59,497 nucleotides of DNA from Collinsella sp. AM33-4BH. GTDB taxonomy: Bacteria; Actinomycetota; Coriobacteriia; Coriobacteriales; Coriobacteriaceae. Where the stretch lies: contig NZ_QSIN01000013.1 in assembly GCF_003469205.1 (NCBI RefSeq), positions 1-59,497 on the forward strand, in the 5' to 3' direction. A program made the position numbers and the translations under genes. Within the stretch, counting starts at the first letter, position 1; each line of letters starts with the position of its first letter. Shown piece by piece: positions 6,858 to 15,221 of this stretch. The notes beneath the pieces are model-generated. The model searched no databases, was not told the DNA's origin, and worked only from the letters and a program-made list of their open reading frames with translations.

Positions 6858-8684
6858 ATGGCAAAGGGATCAAAAAAGGAAGGCGGCGGTATCGGCGAGC
6901 TGCTTGCATATGCCGGCGACCGTAAATTCCTAACATATTTGGGCATGGCCCTCTCGGCGCTCTCGCAGCTGCTGAGCTTTGGCCCGTACGTGTGCATTTG
7001 GCTTGTCGCGCGCGATCTGATCGCCGTGGCACCTAACTGGAGCGAAGCCTGCGATATCGCGATGTATGGTTGGTGGGCCGTCGGTTTTGCCCTGGTGAGC
7101 ATCGTGATTTATTTCGTGGGGCTCATGTGCACACACCTATCCGCGTTTCGTTGCGCGTCCAATATCCGCAAGGCTACGAGCGAGCATCTGCTTAAGCTGC
7201 CGCTCGGCTACTTTGACACGCACGCCACCGGTGAGCTGCGCCGTATCGTAGACGGATGCGCCGCCTCAACCGAGACACTGCTCGCGCACATGCTGCCCGA
7301 TATCGCCGGCGCCACCGCCATGGTCGCAGGTCTGCTCGTGCTGCTTTTCGCCCTCGATTGGCGCTTGGGCGCGGCATGCCTTATCTCGGTCGTCGTTTCG
7401 CTTGGCGCCATGGCCGCCATGATGGGCGGCAAGGGCGGCGAGTTTATGAAGGCCTACATGGGCGCGCTGGTCAAGATGAACAAGACCGGTACCGAATACG
7501 TACGCGGCATTCCCGTGGTCAAGGTGTTTCAGCAGACGGTCTATTCCTTTAAGGCGTTCCACGACGCGATCGCCGAATACGCCGACATGGCACAAAGCTA
7601 TGCGGGCACGTTTTGCCGAGGTCCGCAGGTACTCAACCTTACCGCGCTCAATGGTCTTGTGACATTCCTGTTGCCCGTGGCGTTGCTGTTGGCGCCGGGC
7701 GAGAAGGACTTCGCGCATTTTATGGCCAACTTCACGTTTTACGCGATATTTTCGGCCGTGGTACCGACGGCCATGACCAAGCTCATGTTTGTGGGCGAGG
7801 CCTCTCAGATGAGTGCCGATTCGCTGGCTCGAATTCGAAGCGTCATGGATTCCAAGCGGCTCTCCGTGCCCGCGCAACCCAAGCACCCTGCCGGCGGCGA
7901 CGTGCGATTTGAGGACGTGAGCTTTACGTACGAGGGTGCCGAAGCACCTGCCGTTAGCCATGTGAGCTTTAACGTTTCCGCGGGTAGCACCCTCGCCCTG
8001 GTGGGTCCCTCGGGCGGCGGTAAGTCAACCTGCGCCAGCCTGATCCCGCGTTTTTGGGATGTTTCTTCGGGTCGAGTGCTCGTAGGCGGTGTGGACGTTC
8101 GCGACATGGACCCGCACGAGCTTATGGACCAGGTTGCCTTCGTGTTTCAGACCAACCAGCTGTTCCGACAAACACTTGCCGACAACGTGCGCGCCTCCAA
8201 GCCTGGAGCCACTGACGACGAAGTGCGCGCGGCCCTCTCCGCGGCCCAGTGCGACGATATCGTGGCCAAGCTCCCGCAGGGCATTGACACCATGCTCGGC
8301 GCCGGCGGGGCGTACCTTTCGGGCGGCGAGGTCCAGCGCGTGGCACTCGCCCGCGCAATCCTTAAAGACGCGCCTATCGTGGTGCTCGATGAGGCCACAG
8401 CGTTTGCCGACCCCGAGAACGAGGCGCTCATCCAGCGCGCCTTTAGCAAGCTGGCGGCGGGTCGCACGGTCATTATGATCGCGCACCGACTCTCGACTGT
8501 AGTGGGCGCAGACCAAATCGTGGTGCTCAACCAGGGCAGCGTGCAGGAGGCCGGCACCCATGCCGAGCTGCTGTCCCAAAAGGGTCTATACGCCAAGATG
8601 TGGGCCGAATACGAACAGGCCGCGAGCTGGAAAATCACTGCAGCGACCGCGGATGCCGCCGTCACGAAGGGAGGCGAGGCATAA
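6858..8684 (+). CDS. ABC transporter, fused permease/ATPase half-transporter 1
   Basis: A 608-aa half-transporter with an N-terminal six-helix exporter-type membrane domain (about 20-320) and a C-terminal nucleotide-binding domain. Motifs visible are Walker A GPSGGGKST, signature LSGGEVQRVALARA, and Walker B IVVLDEAT followed by AFADPEN. ATG 6858 is preferred, with AAAGGAA upstream; an in-frame ATG at 6795 lies inside the promoter palindrome. The next gene begins at the base after its stop, so the two should form a heterodimer. The pair with a divergent AraC regulator resembles YbtPQ/IrtAB, exporter-fold pumps that import ferric siderophores, and the DtxR-like palindrome fits iron control. 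The substrate remains an inference. Confidence 0.92.
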   Translation: MAKGSKKEGGGIGELLAYAGDRKFLTYLGMALSALSQLLSFGPYVCIWLVARDLIAVAPNWSEACDIAMYGWWAVGFALVSIVIYFVGLMCTHLSAFRCASNIRKATSEHLLKLPLGYFDTHATGELRRIVDGCAASTETLLAHMLPDIAGATAMVAGLLVLLFALDWRLGAACLISVVVSLGAMAAMMGGKGGEFMKAYMGALVKMNKTGTEYVRGIPVVKVFQQTVYSFKAFHDAIAEYADMAQSYAGTFCRGPQVLNLTALNGLVTFLLPVALLLAPGEKDFAHFMANFTFYAIFSAVVPTAMTKLMFVGEASQMSADSLARIRSVMDSKRLSVPAQPKHPAGGDVRFEDVSFTYEGAEAPAVSHVSFNVSAGSTLALVGPSGGGKSTCASLIPRFWDVSSGRVLVGGVDVRDMDPHELMDQVAFVFQTNQLFRQTLADNVRASKPGATDDEVRAALSAAQCDDIVAKLPQGIDTMLGAGGAYLSGGEVQRVALARAILKDAPIVVLDEATAFADPENEALIQRAFSKLAAGRTVIMIAHRLSTVVGADQIVVLNQGSVQEAGTHAELLSQKGLYAKMWAEYEQAASWKITAATADAAVTKGGEA

Positions 8685-10442
8685 ATGTTCGCCTCATTCC
8701 AAAAGAAGTATTTCCTATCCGATAAAGGCGTCGCCGGCGTAAAACGCGGCATTTTCTGGACCACGCTCACCAATCTCATTACCATGGCCGGCATGGGCTT
8801 TTTATTCCTGGTCATGGCCGGCTTTGTCGAGCATCTCGCCAGTGGGGCCGATCTGCCGAGTGCACTGCCTATCGTGGGCGGTCTCCTGGTCTTTTTCGTG
8901 ATGCTCTTTGCCTCTAACTGGCAGCAGTATTACTACACCTACTGCATCTTTTACGAGGAATGCGGCAAGCAGCGCATGGGGATTGCCGAGCGCTTGCGCA
9001 AACTGCCGTTGTCGTTTTTCGGCCGTCGTGATCTGGCCGATCTAACCGAAACCATCATGGGCGACGTTCAGACTATGGAGCATGCCTACAGTCATGTGCT
9101 GGGAGAGCTTTGGGGTGCCATCATCGCAAGTGCCATCGTGTTCGTGGCGTCGCTGTTCTTTTGCTGGCAGCTGGCGATCGCGGCGTTTTGGAGCGTGCCC
9201 GTGGCCTTTGCCGTGCTGTATCTGACACGCGGGCCCATGACCCCGGTGTTCGACCGCGTGCGCGCCGAGAAGGTCAAGGTCACCGAGGCGATCCAGGAGA
9301 CGCTCGACTGCGTGCGCGAGATCCGCGCCACCAACCAGGAGGCCCATTATCTTGAGGGACTCAACGCCGTGATCGATGCCGAGGAGCGCGAGACCACCAA
9401 AGGCGAGCTCGCCAACGGGCTTTTGGTCAACTCCGCCTTTGCCATCCTGCGCCTGGGGATTGCCACCACGTTGGTCACGGGCGCTGCGATGGTCGCCTCC
9501 GGCCAGGTCGACTTTTTGGTGATGTTTGCCTTCCTGCTTATGGTGAGCCGTATCTATGCACCCTTTGACCAGGCGTTAATGTTAATGTCCGAGCTGTTTG
9601 CCGCCGAGTCGTCTGCCAAGCGCATGCGTTCCATCATGGAAGAGCCTGTGGCGCGGGGTAGCGAGAAATTTGAGCCCGTGGGCCACGATGTGGTGTTCGA
9701 TCACGTGGCATTTGGCTATGGTGCGGGCGAGGACGGCCGCGCCGGCGAGAAAGTTCTTACCGATGTGAGCTTTACCGCCAAGGAAGGCGAAGTTACGGCG
9801 CTGGTCGGTCCTTCGGGTTCCGGTAAGTCCACGGTGAGCCGCCTTGCCGCGCGCTTTTGGGATGCCACCGCGGGCAAGGTTACCGTGGGCGGTGTGGATG
9901 TTGCAAGCGTCGATCCCGAGGTACTGCTGCGTGATTACGCCATTGTGTTCCAAGACGTGCTGCTCTTTGACGACACGGTGATGGGAAACATCCGCCTCGG
10001 GCGTCGTGATGCCACCGATGAGGAAGTGCTTGCTGCCGCGCGTGCCGCCAACTGCGACGAGTTTGTGAGCCGCATGCCGCAGGGCTATGACACCATGATC
10101 GGCGAGAACGGCTCCAAGCTGTCCGGCGGTGAGCGCCAGCGCATCTCTATCGCCCGTGCGTTGCTCAAAGACGCGCCTATCGTGCTGTTGGACGAGGCGA
10201 CGGCGAGCTTGGATGTGGAGAACGAGACCGTGGTTCAGCAGGCGCTCTCCCGCCTGCTCGCAGGTAAGACGGTTATCGTTATTGCCCACCGTATGCGTAC
10301 GGTGGAAAATGCCGACAAAATCGTTGTACTCAAGGATGGTGTGGTTGCCGAGCAGGGCACTCCGGCGCAGCTCAAGGCGGCAGGTGGAGAATTCGCCCGC
10401 ATGGTGGCGCTGCAAAAGGAAGCAGCTACCTGGCAGTTGTAA
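8685..10442 (+). CDS. ABC transporter, fused permease/ATPase half-transporter 2
   Basis: A 585-aa partner of the preceding gene (TAA directly followed by ATG). It has the same layout: membrane domain about 15-310, then an ATPase with Walker A GPSGSGKST, signature LSGGERQRISIARAL, Walker B IVLLDEATAS and switch His in VIAHRMRT. The two ATPase domains differ at the residue after the catalytic Glu region (ATAF versus ATAS). The gene is followed by a small perfect hairpin that may terminate the unit. Confidence 0.92.
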   Translation: MFASFQKKYFLSDKGVAGVKRGIFWTTLTNLITMAGMGFLFLVMAGFVEHLASGADLPSALPIVGGLLVFFVMLFASNWQQYYYTYCIFYEECGKQRMGIAERLRKLPLSFFGRRDLADLTETIMGDVQTMEHAYSHVLGELWGAIIASAIVFVASLFFCWQLAIAAFWSVPVAFAVLYLTRGPMTPVFDRVRAEKVKVTEAIQETLDCVREIRATNQEAHYLEGLNAVIDAEERETTKGELANGLLVNSAFAILRLGIATTLVTGAAMVASGQVDFLVMFAFLLMVSRIYAPFDQALMLMSELFAAESSAKRMRSIMEEPVARGSEKFEPVGHDVVFDHVAFGYGAGEDGRAGEKVLTDVSFTAKEGEVTALVGPSGSGKSTVSRLAARFWDATAGKVTVGGVDVASVDPEVLLRDYAIVFQDVLLFDDTVMGNIRLGRRDATDEEVLAAARAANCDEFVSRMPQGYDTMIGENGSKLSGGERQRISIARALLKDAPIVLLDEATASLDVENETVVQQALSRLLAGKTVIVIAHRMRTVENADKIVVLKDGVVAEQGTPAQLKAAGGEFARMVALQKEAATWQL

Positions 10443-10451
10443 GAAGGGGCA

Positions 10452-10468
10452 AAGGGACAGTCCCTTTC
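10452..10468. terminator. Short hairpin after the ABC transporter pair
   Basis: AAAGGGA, loop CAG, TCCCTTT: a 7-bp perfect stem. The GGGACAG core resembles the loop of the REP-like hairpins elsewhere in the window. There is only a weak T run. Confidence 0.5.
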
Positions 10469-10474
10469 TCACAT

Positions 10475-10529
10475 TGACAATCGGTTACTCCGCATCGTTA
10501 ATTTTCAAAAGGTTAGCCATGGCTGACCT
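10475..10529 (+). promoter_or_regulatory. Promoter and DtxR-like operator of the metal ATPase unit
   Basis: A consensus -35 TTGACA (10475-10480) is followed about 18 bp later by an AT-rich -10 (TTATTT). Just downstream lies the 20-bp palindrome AGGTTAGCCATGGCTGACCT (10510-10529), whose core matches the palindrome before the ABC transporter genes. The position suits repression by roadblock. DtxR/IdeR-family control is inferred from resemblance to the family consensus. Confidence 0.55.
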
Positions 10530-10637
10530 AGATAGTTAGATAAAATTGAGATATTTCAAAAGCGTGCTCGAGCAAACTTGTTTACTCGGGTGCTGAAGCA
10601 CCATGCCGCGTCCAATGCGGCAAAAGGGAGAAGCAAC

Positions 10638-10883
10638 ATGAAGAAGTCGACGTTCAATACCCTGCTTGTCGGTGGCGGTTTTCTGCTTGGCACGGCCGGC
10701 ATCAAGCTGCTTACCAGCGCTCCGGTAAAGAATGCCTGCGTGCAGGGTATCGCGTGCGGCATGCGCATCAAGAACGGCTACCAGGACATGGTCGAGCAGG
10801 CCAAGGCTAATGTTGACGACATGGTTGCCGAGGCTGCTTACATCACCCAGAGCGAGGCCGCTGCTGACGAGGCAGCCGAGTAA
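10638..10883 (+). CDS. Small protein of DUF6110 type, partner of the metal ATPase
   Basis: An 81-aa protein with one hydrophobic segment (about residues 6-24, FNTLLVGGGFLLGTAGIKLL) followed by an amphipathic, Glu/Ala-rich tail. I believe it belongs to the DUF6110 family, often found before heavy-metal P-type ATPases, but I cannot confirm this by search. ATG 10638 follows AAAGGGAGAAG; an in-frame start at 10578 has no ribosome site. It lies 18 bases before the ATPase under the same operator, so a role as accessory subunit or chaperone of that pump is likely. Confidence 0.75.
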   Translation: MKKSTFNTLLVGGGFLLGTAGIKLLTSAPVKNACVQGIACGMRIKNGYQDMVEQAKANVDDMVAEAAYITQSEAAADEAAE

Positions 10884-10901
10884 CGCTCCCAGGCACAAAC
10901 T

Positions 10902-12977
10902 ATGAGATTCTCGATTATTAGCGAGATCCCCGGCAGGACCCGTCTTCAATTGGCGGGTCCTGTGCCAGAGAGCGATCTCGATGCACTTCTTAAGCTCAGC
11001 GGCGATATCGACGGCGTGCACAAGGTGCGCGTATATGGCCGTATTGGCCAGATGGCGCTCGAATACGACGAGCCACGTCGCGCGAGCGTGCTCGACGCCT
11101 TGGGCGCACTCGATGCTCAAGCTATCGCCGATGCCAAGTCGGGCTATGTGATGCAGCTTGAGCCGCGCAAGCACAAACTCGTTATGGACCTTGCCACACT
11201 TGTCGGCGCTCACTATGCACGCCGATGGTTTTTGCCCATGCCCCTGCGTGCGGTGTTTGTCGTGGCCGGTTACATGGCCTTTTTGCGTGCCGCCCTCCGT
11301 GAGCTCGCGCAGCCGCGCCTGACCGTTCCCGTGCTCGACGCTTCGGCCATCGGCATTTCGTTCGTCAAGCGTGATGTCGACACCGCGGGCCAGACAATGT
11401 TCCTGCTCAACGTGGGCGAGCTGCTCGAGGACTACACCCGCGCCATGAGCGAAAACGAGCTCATCAACTCGCTGCTCGATGTACCCGACAAGGCGCAAAA
11501 GGTTGTCGGCGACACCGAGGTAAGCGTTGCTGCGACCGAGCTCGAGCCCGGCGATCTGGTCGCCGTGCGCACTGGCATGTCCATTTGCATCGACGGTGTC
11601 GTCGAGCGGGGGAGCGCTATGGTCAACCAGGCGACCCTGACCGGCGAGCCGCTGGCCGTTGAGCGCAGCGTGGGCGACGACGTGTTCGCCGGTACCGTCG
11701 TGGAAGACGGCAGCATCTTGGTGCGCGTGCGCGCCAACACGGCGCAGACCAAACTGCGCTCGATCGTCTCGCTCGTGCAGACGGCCGACTCGCTCAAATC
11801 CGAGGGCCAGTCGCATATGGAGGACCTCGCCAACAAGATCGTCCCGTGGAACTTCCTGCTCGCGGGCCTGGTTGCGCTCACCACGCGCAGCCTTATCAAG
11901 ACCTCGGCGGCGCTGATGGTCGACTACTCGTGCGCACTCAAGCTCACGGGTTCCGTCGCCGTCATGACCGCCATGAGCGATGCCGCCAAGATGGGCGTCA
12001 TGGTCAAGGGCGCGAAGTACTTTGAGTCGTTTGCCAAGGCTGACACCATCGTGTTTGATAAGACCGGCACGCTTACCGAGGCGCAGCCGCGCCTGGCTTG
12101 CGTGCTGACGACAGATGGCTGGAGCAAGGACGAGGTCCTGCGCCTTTCCGCTTGCTTGGAGGAGCATTTTCCGCATCCGGTGGCGCGTGCCGTGGTCAAC
12201 GCCGCCCTCGAGCGCGGGCTCGAGCACCGCGAACGCCATGCCGCGGTCGAGTACATCGTGGCGCACGGCATCGCTTCGTCCATCGAGGGGCGTCGCGCCA
12301 TTATCGGTTCGGCGCACTTTGTATTTGAGGACGAGGGTGCGCAGCTCGAGTCCGACATCAAGGAGCAAATCGAGCTCCAGATGCAAGGCCTGTCGCCGCT
12401 GTATCTGGCGGTCGACGGCAAGGTCGTCGGCGTGCTCGGCATCGAGGATCCGCTCAAGCCCGGCGTCCGTGAGGCCATCGCCGACCTACATGCGCTGGGC
12501 GTCAAGCATGTCGTTATGCTCACGGGCGATTCGGAGCGCACGGCCGAGCGCATTGCGCGCGAGGCGGGTGTCGACGAGTTTAAGGCCGAGCTGCTGCCCG
12601 AGGACAAGTACGCCTATGTGGAGCGCATTAAGGGTGAGGGGCGCCACGTTGCCATGGTGGGCGACGGCGTCAACGATTCGCCGGCACTCGGTTTGGCCGA
12701 CGTGGGGCTGGCAATGGGTGGCGGAAGCGACATCGCCAAGGAGGTCGCCGATATCATCCTGACCGACACGGATCTGGCCGCGATCGTGCGTTTGCGCCGC
12801 ATGAGCCAGGGCCTCATTGATCGTCTGACGAGCTCCTACTCTAAGGTGATGCTCACCAACTCGGCGCTGTTGGCATTGGGTATTACCGGCGCGATTACCC
12901 CGCAGACGTCGTCACTGCTGCACAACGGCTCGACGATTGCCTACAGCCTGAGCAACGCGAAGGCTTACCTGCGTTAG
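10902..12977 (+). CDS. Heavy-metal (P1B-like) P-type ATPase
   Basis: A 691-aa membrane ATPase. An N-terminal HMA_2-like domain (SEIPGRTRLQL) lacks a CxxC metal site. Then come the actuator TGEP loop, the phosphorylation site DKTGTLT (Asp386) and the hinge GDGVNDSPALGLADVG. In the transport helix the usual CPx motif is replaced by DYSCALKL, with a single Cys344 and no Pro. That makes Cu or Zn/Cd specificity doubtful. The shared DtxR-like operator and the small partner gene suggest iron or manganese, which is an inference. Start ATG 10902. Confidence 0.9.
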   Translation: MRFSIISEIPGRTRLQLAGPVPESDLDALLKLSGDIDGVHKVRVYGRIGQMALEYDEPRRASVLDALGALDAQAIADAKSGYVMQLEPRKHKLVMDLATLVGAHYARRWFLPMPLRAVFVVAGYMAFLRAALRELAQPRLTVPVLDASAIGISFVKRDVDTAGQTMFLLNVGELLEDYTRAMSENELINSLLDVPDKAQKVVGDTEVSVAATELEPGDLVAVRTGMSICIDGVVERGSAMVNQATLTGEPLAVERSVGDDVFAGTVVEDGSILVRVRANTAQTKLRSIVSLVQTADSLKSEGQSHMEDLANKIVPWNFLLAGLVALTTRSLIKTSAALMVDYSCALKLTGSVAVMTAMSDAAKMGVMVKGAKYFESFAKADTIVFDKTGTLTEAQPRLACVLTTDGWSKDEVLRLSACLEEHFPHPVARAVVNAALERGLEHRERHAAVEYIVAHGIASSIEGRRAIIGSAHFVFEDEGAQLESDIKEQIELQMQGLSPLYLAVDGKVVGVLGIEDPLKPGVREAIADLHALGVKHVVMLTGDSERTAERIAREAGVDEFKAELLPEDKYAYVERIKGEGRHVAMVGDGVNDSPALGLADVGLAMGGGSDIAKEVADIILTDTDLAAIVRLRRMSQGLIDRLTSSYSKVMLTNSALLALGITGAITPQTSSLLHNGSTIAYSLSNAKAYLR

Positions 12978-13045
12978 CAGACGTGTTCGCCCACGTTATC
13001 TGGCCTGCGCCCAGACGGCATCGGTGTCGTCCGAGCGCAGGCCTT

Positions 13046-13540
13046 TTGCGTTTGGATGCCAACGTATGGGTCGATTCGTTTTGCGTCGACCATGCCGAGT
13101 CGCTTGCCGCGCGTGCGTTTATTGAGCGGGCGACGGAGACGGGGGCGTTGCTGTTCTTTCCGGTGCATATCGCCAAGGATGTGCTGTACGTTGTCCAACA
13201 CGAGCTGAAGCGTAGCGTTCTTGCCAGTGGGGAAGCGCTCGACGAGGCATCTGCCCGTGCAATTGGCGATGCGGCGTTGGCGTTTGTTCGGAACATGACC
13301 GAAAACGCCACGGCCGTGGGTGCAGATGCGTCGGACCTTTGGCTGGCCGACAAATACTTAGCGCTCCATCGCGATTACGAGGACAACTTGGTGTTCGCCG
13401 CGTGCAAGCGCGCGCAGGTCGATTACTTGGTGACCAACGATCGCAAGCTGCTCGAACATGCCGATCTTGCAGCAAAGACCCCGCGCCAAATGATGCCGAT
13501 TCTGGCTTTGGCCGAACGCGGCGGCGCGGCTATCGGTTGA
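13046..13540 (+). CDS. PIN-domain protein
   Basis: A PIN-fold ribonuclease-like protein of about 164 aa. The first strand carries the acidic residue in RLDANVWVD, the middle helix an acidic EDNLVFAACKRAQ, and the last conserved Asp is in YLVTNDRKLLEHA, as in VapC-like toxins. I chose TTG 13046 because the fold starts there; a GTG at 12983 in the same frame would add 21 Arg/Pro-rich residues just after the ATPase stop. Neither has a strong ribosome site. No antitoxin is visible beside it, so it may be a solitary or orphaned PIN protein. Confidence 0.75.
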   Translation: MRLDANVWVDSFCVDHAESLAARAFIERATETGALLFFPVHIAKDVLYVVQHELKRSVLASGEALDEASARAIGDAALAFVRNMTENATAVGADASDLWLADKYLALHRDYEDNLVFAACKRAQVDYLVTNDRKLLEHADLAAKTPRQMMPILALAERGGAAIG

Positions 13541-13598
13541 CGCGAACTGTTTGCGGGCCTCTTGGACGACGTTGCGCCAAGGGACCCACGTCTGCTAT

Positions 13599-14033
13599 TT
13601 ACAAAAGCTCGGCCTTAATGGCGGGACTTTCTGCGAGCTGCTCGGCTGCCTTTTCTTCGGAGCTGTCGAGTGCTGCCAGGCTGCGGTAGACCCACTCGTT
13701 GACCTGGGTGTTCTTGACGCCTGCGGTCTGCATGAGGGCACCTACCTCGCGGATTGCTGCGAGCAGATCGACTTTGGGACCCGCGAGCTCGACCTCGATG
13801 CCGTGGTAGGCGGCCACGCCGCGGTTCTCACTCACGTGGTCGATAAAGCCTTCGACGGTCTCAAGCTGCTGGGCGAGAGCTGCATCATCGTCAGCGTCCA
13901 GCGCAACAAGGGCGTTCGAAACCGTGAGGGCGGGATGTCCGCAGGGGACAAAGCCTTCGATGACATCCATAGCTTCGGTAATGGTTGAGCCCAGGCCTGC
14001 GAGGGCATTGACGAGTTGCTGCTTGGTATCCAT
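13599..14033 (-). CDS. Uncharacterised protein, 144 aa
   Basis: An acidic, alanine-rich, soluble and probably mostly helical protein. Start ATG 14033 is supported by GAAAGGA seven bases upstream. It begins MDTKQQLVNALAGLG and contains two Cys-free helical halves around a short GIEVELAGPKVD strand. There is no signal peptide or membrane segment. It is convergent with the PIN gene and divergent from ssrA. I do not recognise the family. Confidence 0.7.
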   Translation of the reverse strand: MDTKQQLVNALAGLGSTITEAMDVIEGFVPCGHPALTVSNALVALDADDDAALAQQLETVEGFIDHVSENRGVAAYHGIEVELAGPKVDLLAAIREVGALMQTAGVKNTQVNEWVYRSLAALDSSEEKAAEQLAESPAIKAELL

Positions 14034-14273
14034 AACGGTCCTTTCGACGGGTCAATTTTGCTTGGCGAAAATATACGTGACGCGTTCGGTGGCAAAAGTG
14101 CGAAGTGTGGTGCACATTAGGGTCTTCACAGCTCGTGCATAGAACAGCTGTCCGCTTTCAGAACGTGGTAAGATAACACTCCACGAGCGGGGCTCACCCC
14201 CGCGTGTTCCTTGAAAAGTCGACGGTTATCGGGTGTTTGCAGGCCTGATACCATCCAGACTTTCCCGACATTC

Positions 14274-14637
14274 GGGGGCGACTGGTTTCGACACGATAGC
14301 TCTGAGAGAGGAAGCAAGCCGAGGTCTCCTCGCCTCGTTAAACAGGGGTACCGTCAAATTGAATTGACAACAACTCTTCTTTTGAGCCTATGGCTCTCGC
14401 TGCTTAGTTAATAGCGGCGCGTCAACCCGGTGATTTCCCCGACACCGGCGCGACGTCATGTTAGGGGAATGCTCCTGCGCATGTAATCGGTATGGCGCGG
14501 GCTAAGATCGAACCGGTTGGGACGCCGCGAGCGTGTCGCTGCGCGCAAAGCGTCCGAGACTAAACCAGCGACTGAGCTTGGAGATGCCAATCAGGGGGCT
14601 TTCGTGGACCGGAGTTCGATTCTCCGCGCCTCCACCA
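14274..14637 (+). ncRNA. ssrA: tmRNA
   Basis: A transfer-messenger RNA of about 364 nt that frees stalled ribosomes and tags their products. The 5' end GGGGGCGACTGGTTTCGACA and the 3' end (TTCGATTCTCCGCGCCTCCA then CCA) are characteristic; the 7-bp acceptor stem pairs GGGGGCG with CGCCTCC. CCA is encoded. The tag reading frame ends at TAG 14405 and reads ...DNNSSFEPMALAA, with the usual hydrophobic ALAA end seen by ClpXP. The first tag codon is uncertain (near 14363-14366). A strong terminator follows. Confidence 0.95.
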
Positions 14638-14646
14638 ATAGTTACA

Positions 14647-14679
14647 GGCAGGTAGAGAAGTGTCTCTACCTGCCTTTTT
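14647..14679 (+). terminator. Terminator of ssrA
   Basis: A 12-bp perfect stem (GGCAGGTAGAGA / TCTCTACCTGCC) with a 4-nt loop, followed by TTTTTATT. Confidence 0.9.
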
Positions 14680-14694
14680 ATTACTTGCAGATAC

Positions 14695-14827
14695 CGCGGA
14701 GAATCGAACTCTGTGCAGGGCGCGAGCGTTAAGCAAACGCGAAGCGTTTGTAGCGAGCGGGCGAGGACGCCAGCAGGCGGCCGAAGCCGGTGCGGATTTG
14801 CGAAGCAAATACGCGGATTCTCCGCGC
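14695..14827. repeat. Inverted T-arm cassette 3' of ssrA
   Basis: CGCGGAGAATCGAACTC (14695-14711) is the exact reverse complement of the ssrA T-arm region. After about 100 GC-rich bases the block ends in GATTCTCCGCGC (14816-14827), a direct copy of the 3' half of the same T-arm. The ends can pair. The GC-rich interior (AAACGCGAAGCGTTT, AGCGAGCGGGCG) resembles the interior of a cassette 3' of tRNA-Glu at 34027-34150. Origin unknown; recombination at tRNA-like genes is likely. Confidence 0.65.
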
Positions 14828-14903
14828 AAAGCTTCAACCCTATGCAGATGCGATGCCGATCGGACTGCAGCCTGCCATGCCCCGCATCAACGTCGCCCCA
14901 GGC

Positions 14904-15134
14904 GGAAAATCCATCCCAGAATTCCGGTTCAGACTGGGATGCGGTTTCCGGATGACGTTTCAAGCGGAAACTGCATCCCGGAATCCTCATTCGGAATGGG
15001 ATGCAATTTCCAAATGAATGGCTAGCGGAAAGTTCATCCCGGAATCCGCGCTCAGAACGGGACACGCTTTCCCAACGGCGGTCCAAACGGAAAGTTCATC
15101 CCGGAATCCCGCCTCAAACTGGGACGCACTTTCC
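14904..15134. repeat. Tandem array of four 61-62-bp palindromic units
   Basis: Units start at 14904, 14966, 15027 and 15089. Each opens GGAAA, continues with CATCCCgGAAT, and returns as the inverted form ending in TTTCC, so each can fold into a ~46-nt hairpin. Centres and linkers differ between units. The array fills the gap before the patatin gene and has no coding signal. Confidence 0.8.
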
Positions 15135-15221
15135 GCTTCACCTGCCGCCTCGAAAAACCTGCGCGCCCTCCATTCCAAAACTGGGTAGAAGAAAGCCAAA
15201 ACGCAATCGCAGGAGGTCAAT

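Noticed and set aside
14560..14829. Minus-strand ORF across the tmRNA 3' end (WWRRGESNSGP-type peptide)
   Set aside because: This peptide is a familiar artefact of translating tRNA/tmRNA 3' ends; the strand is fully explained by ssrA, its terminator and the T-arm cassette.
14904..15134. CRISPR array
   Set aside because: Repeats are whole 61-62-bp palindromes adjoining one another with no unique spacers of constant length, and no cas genes are near.
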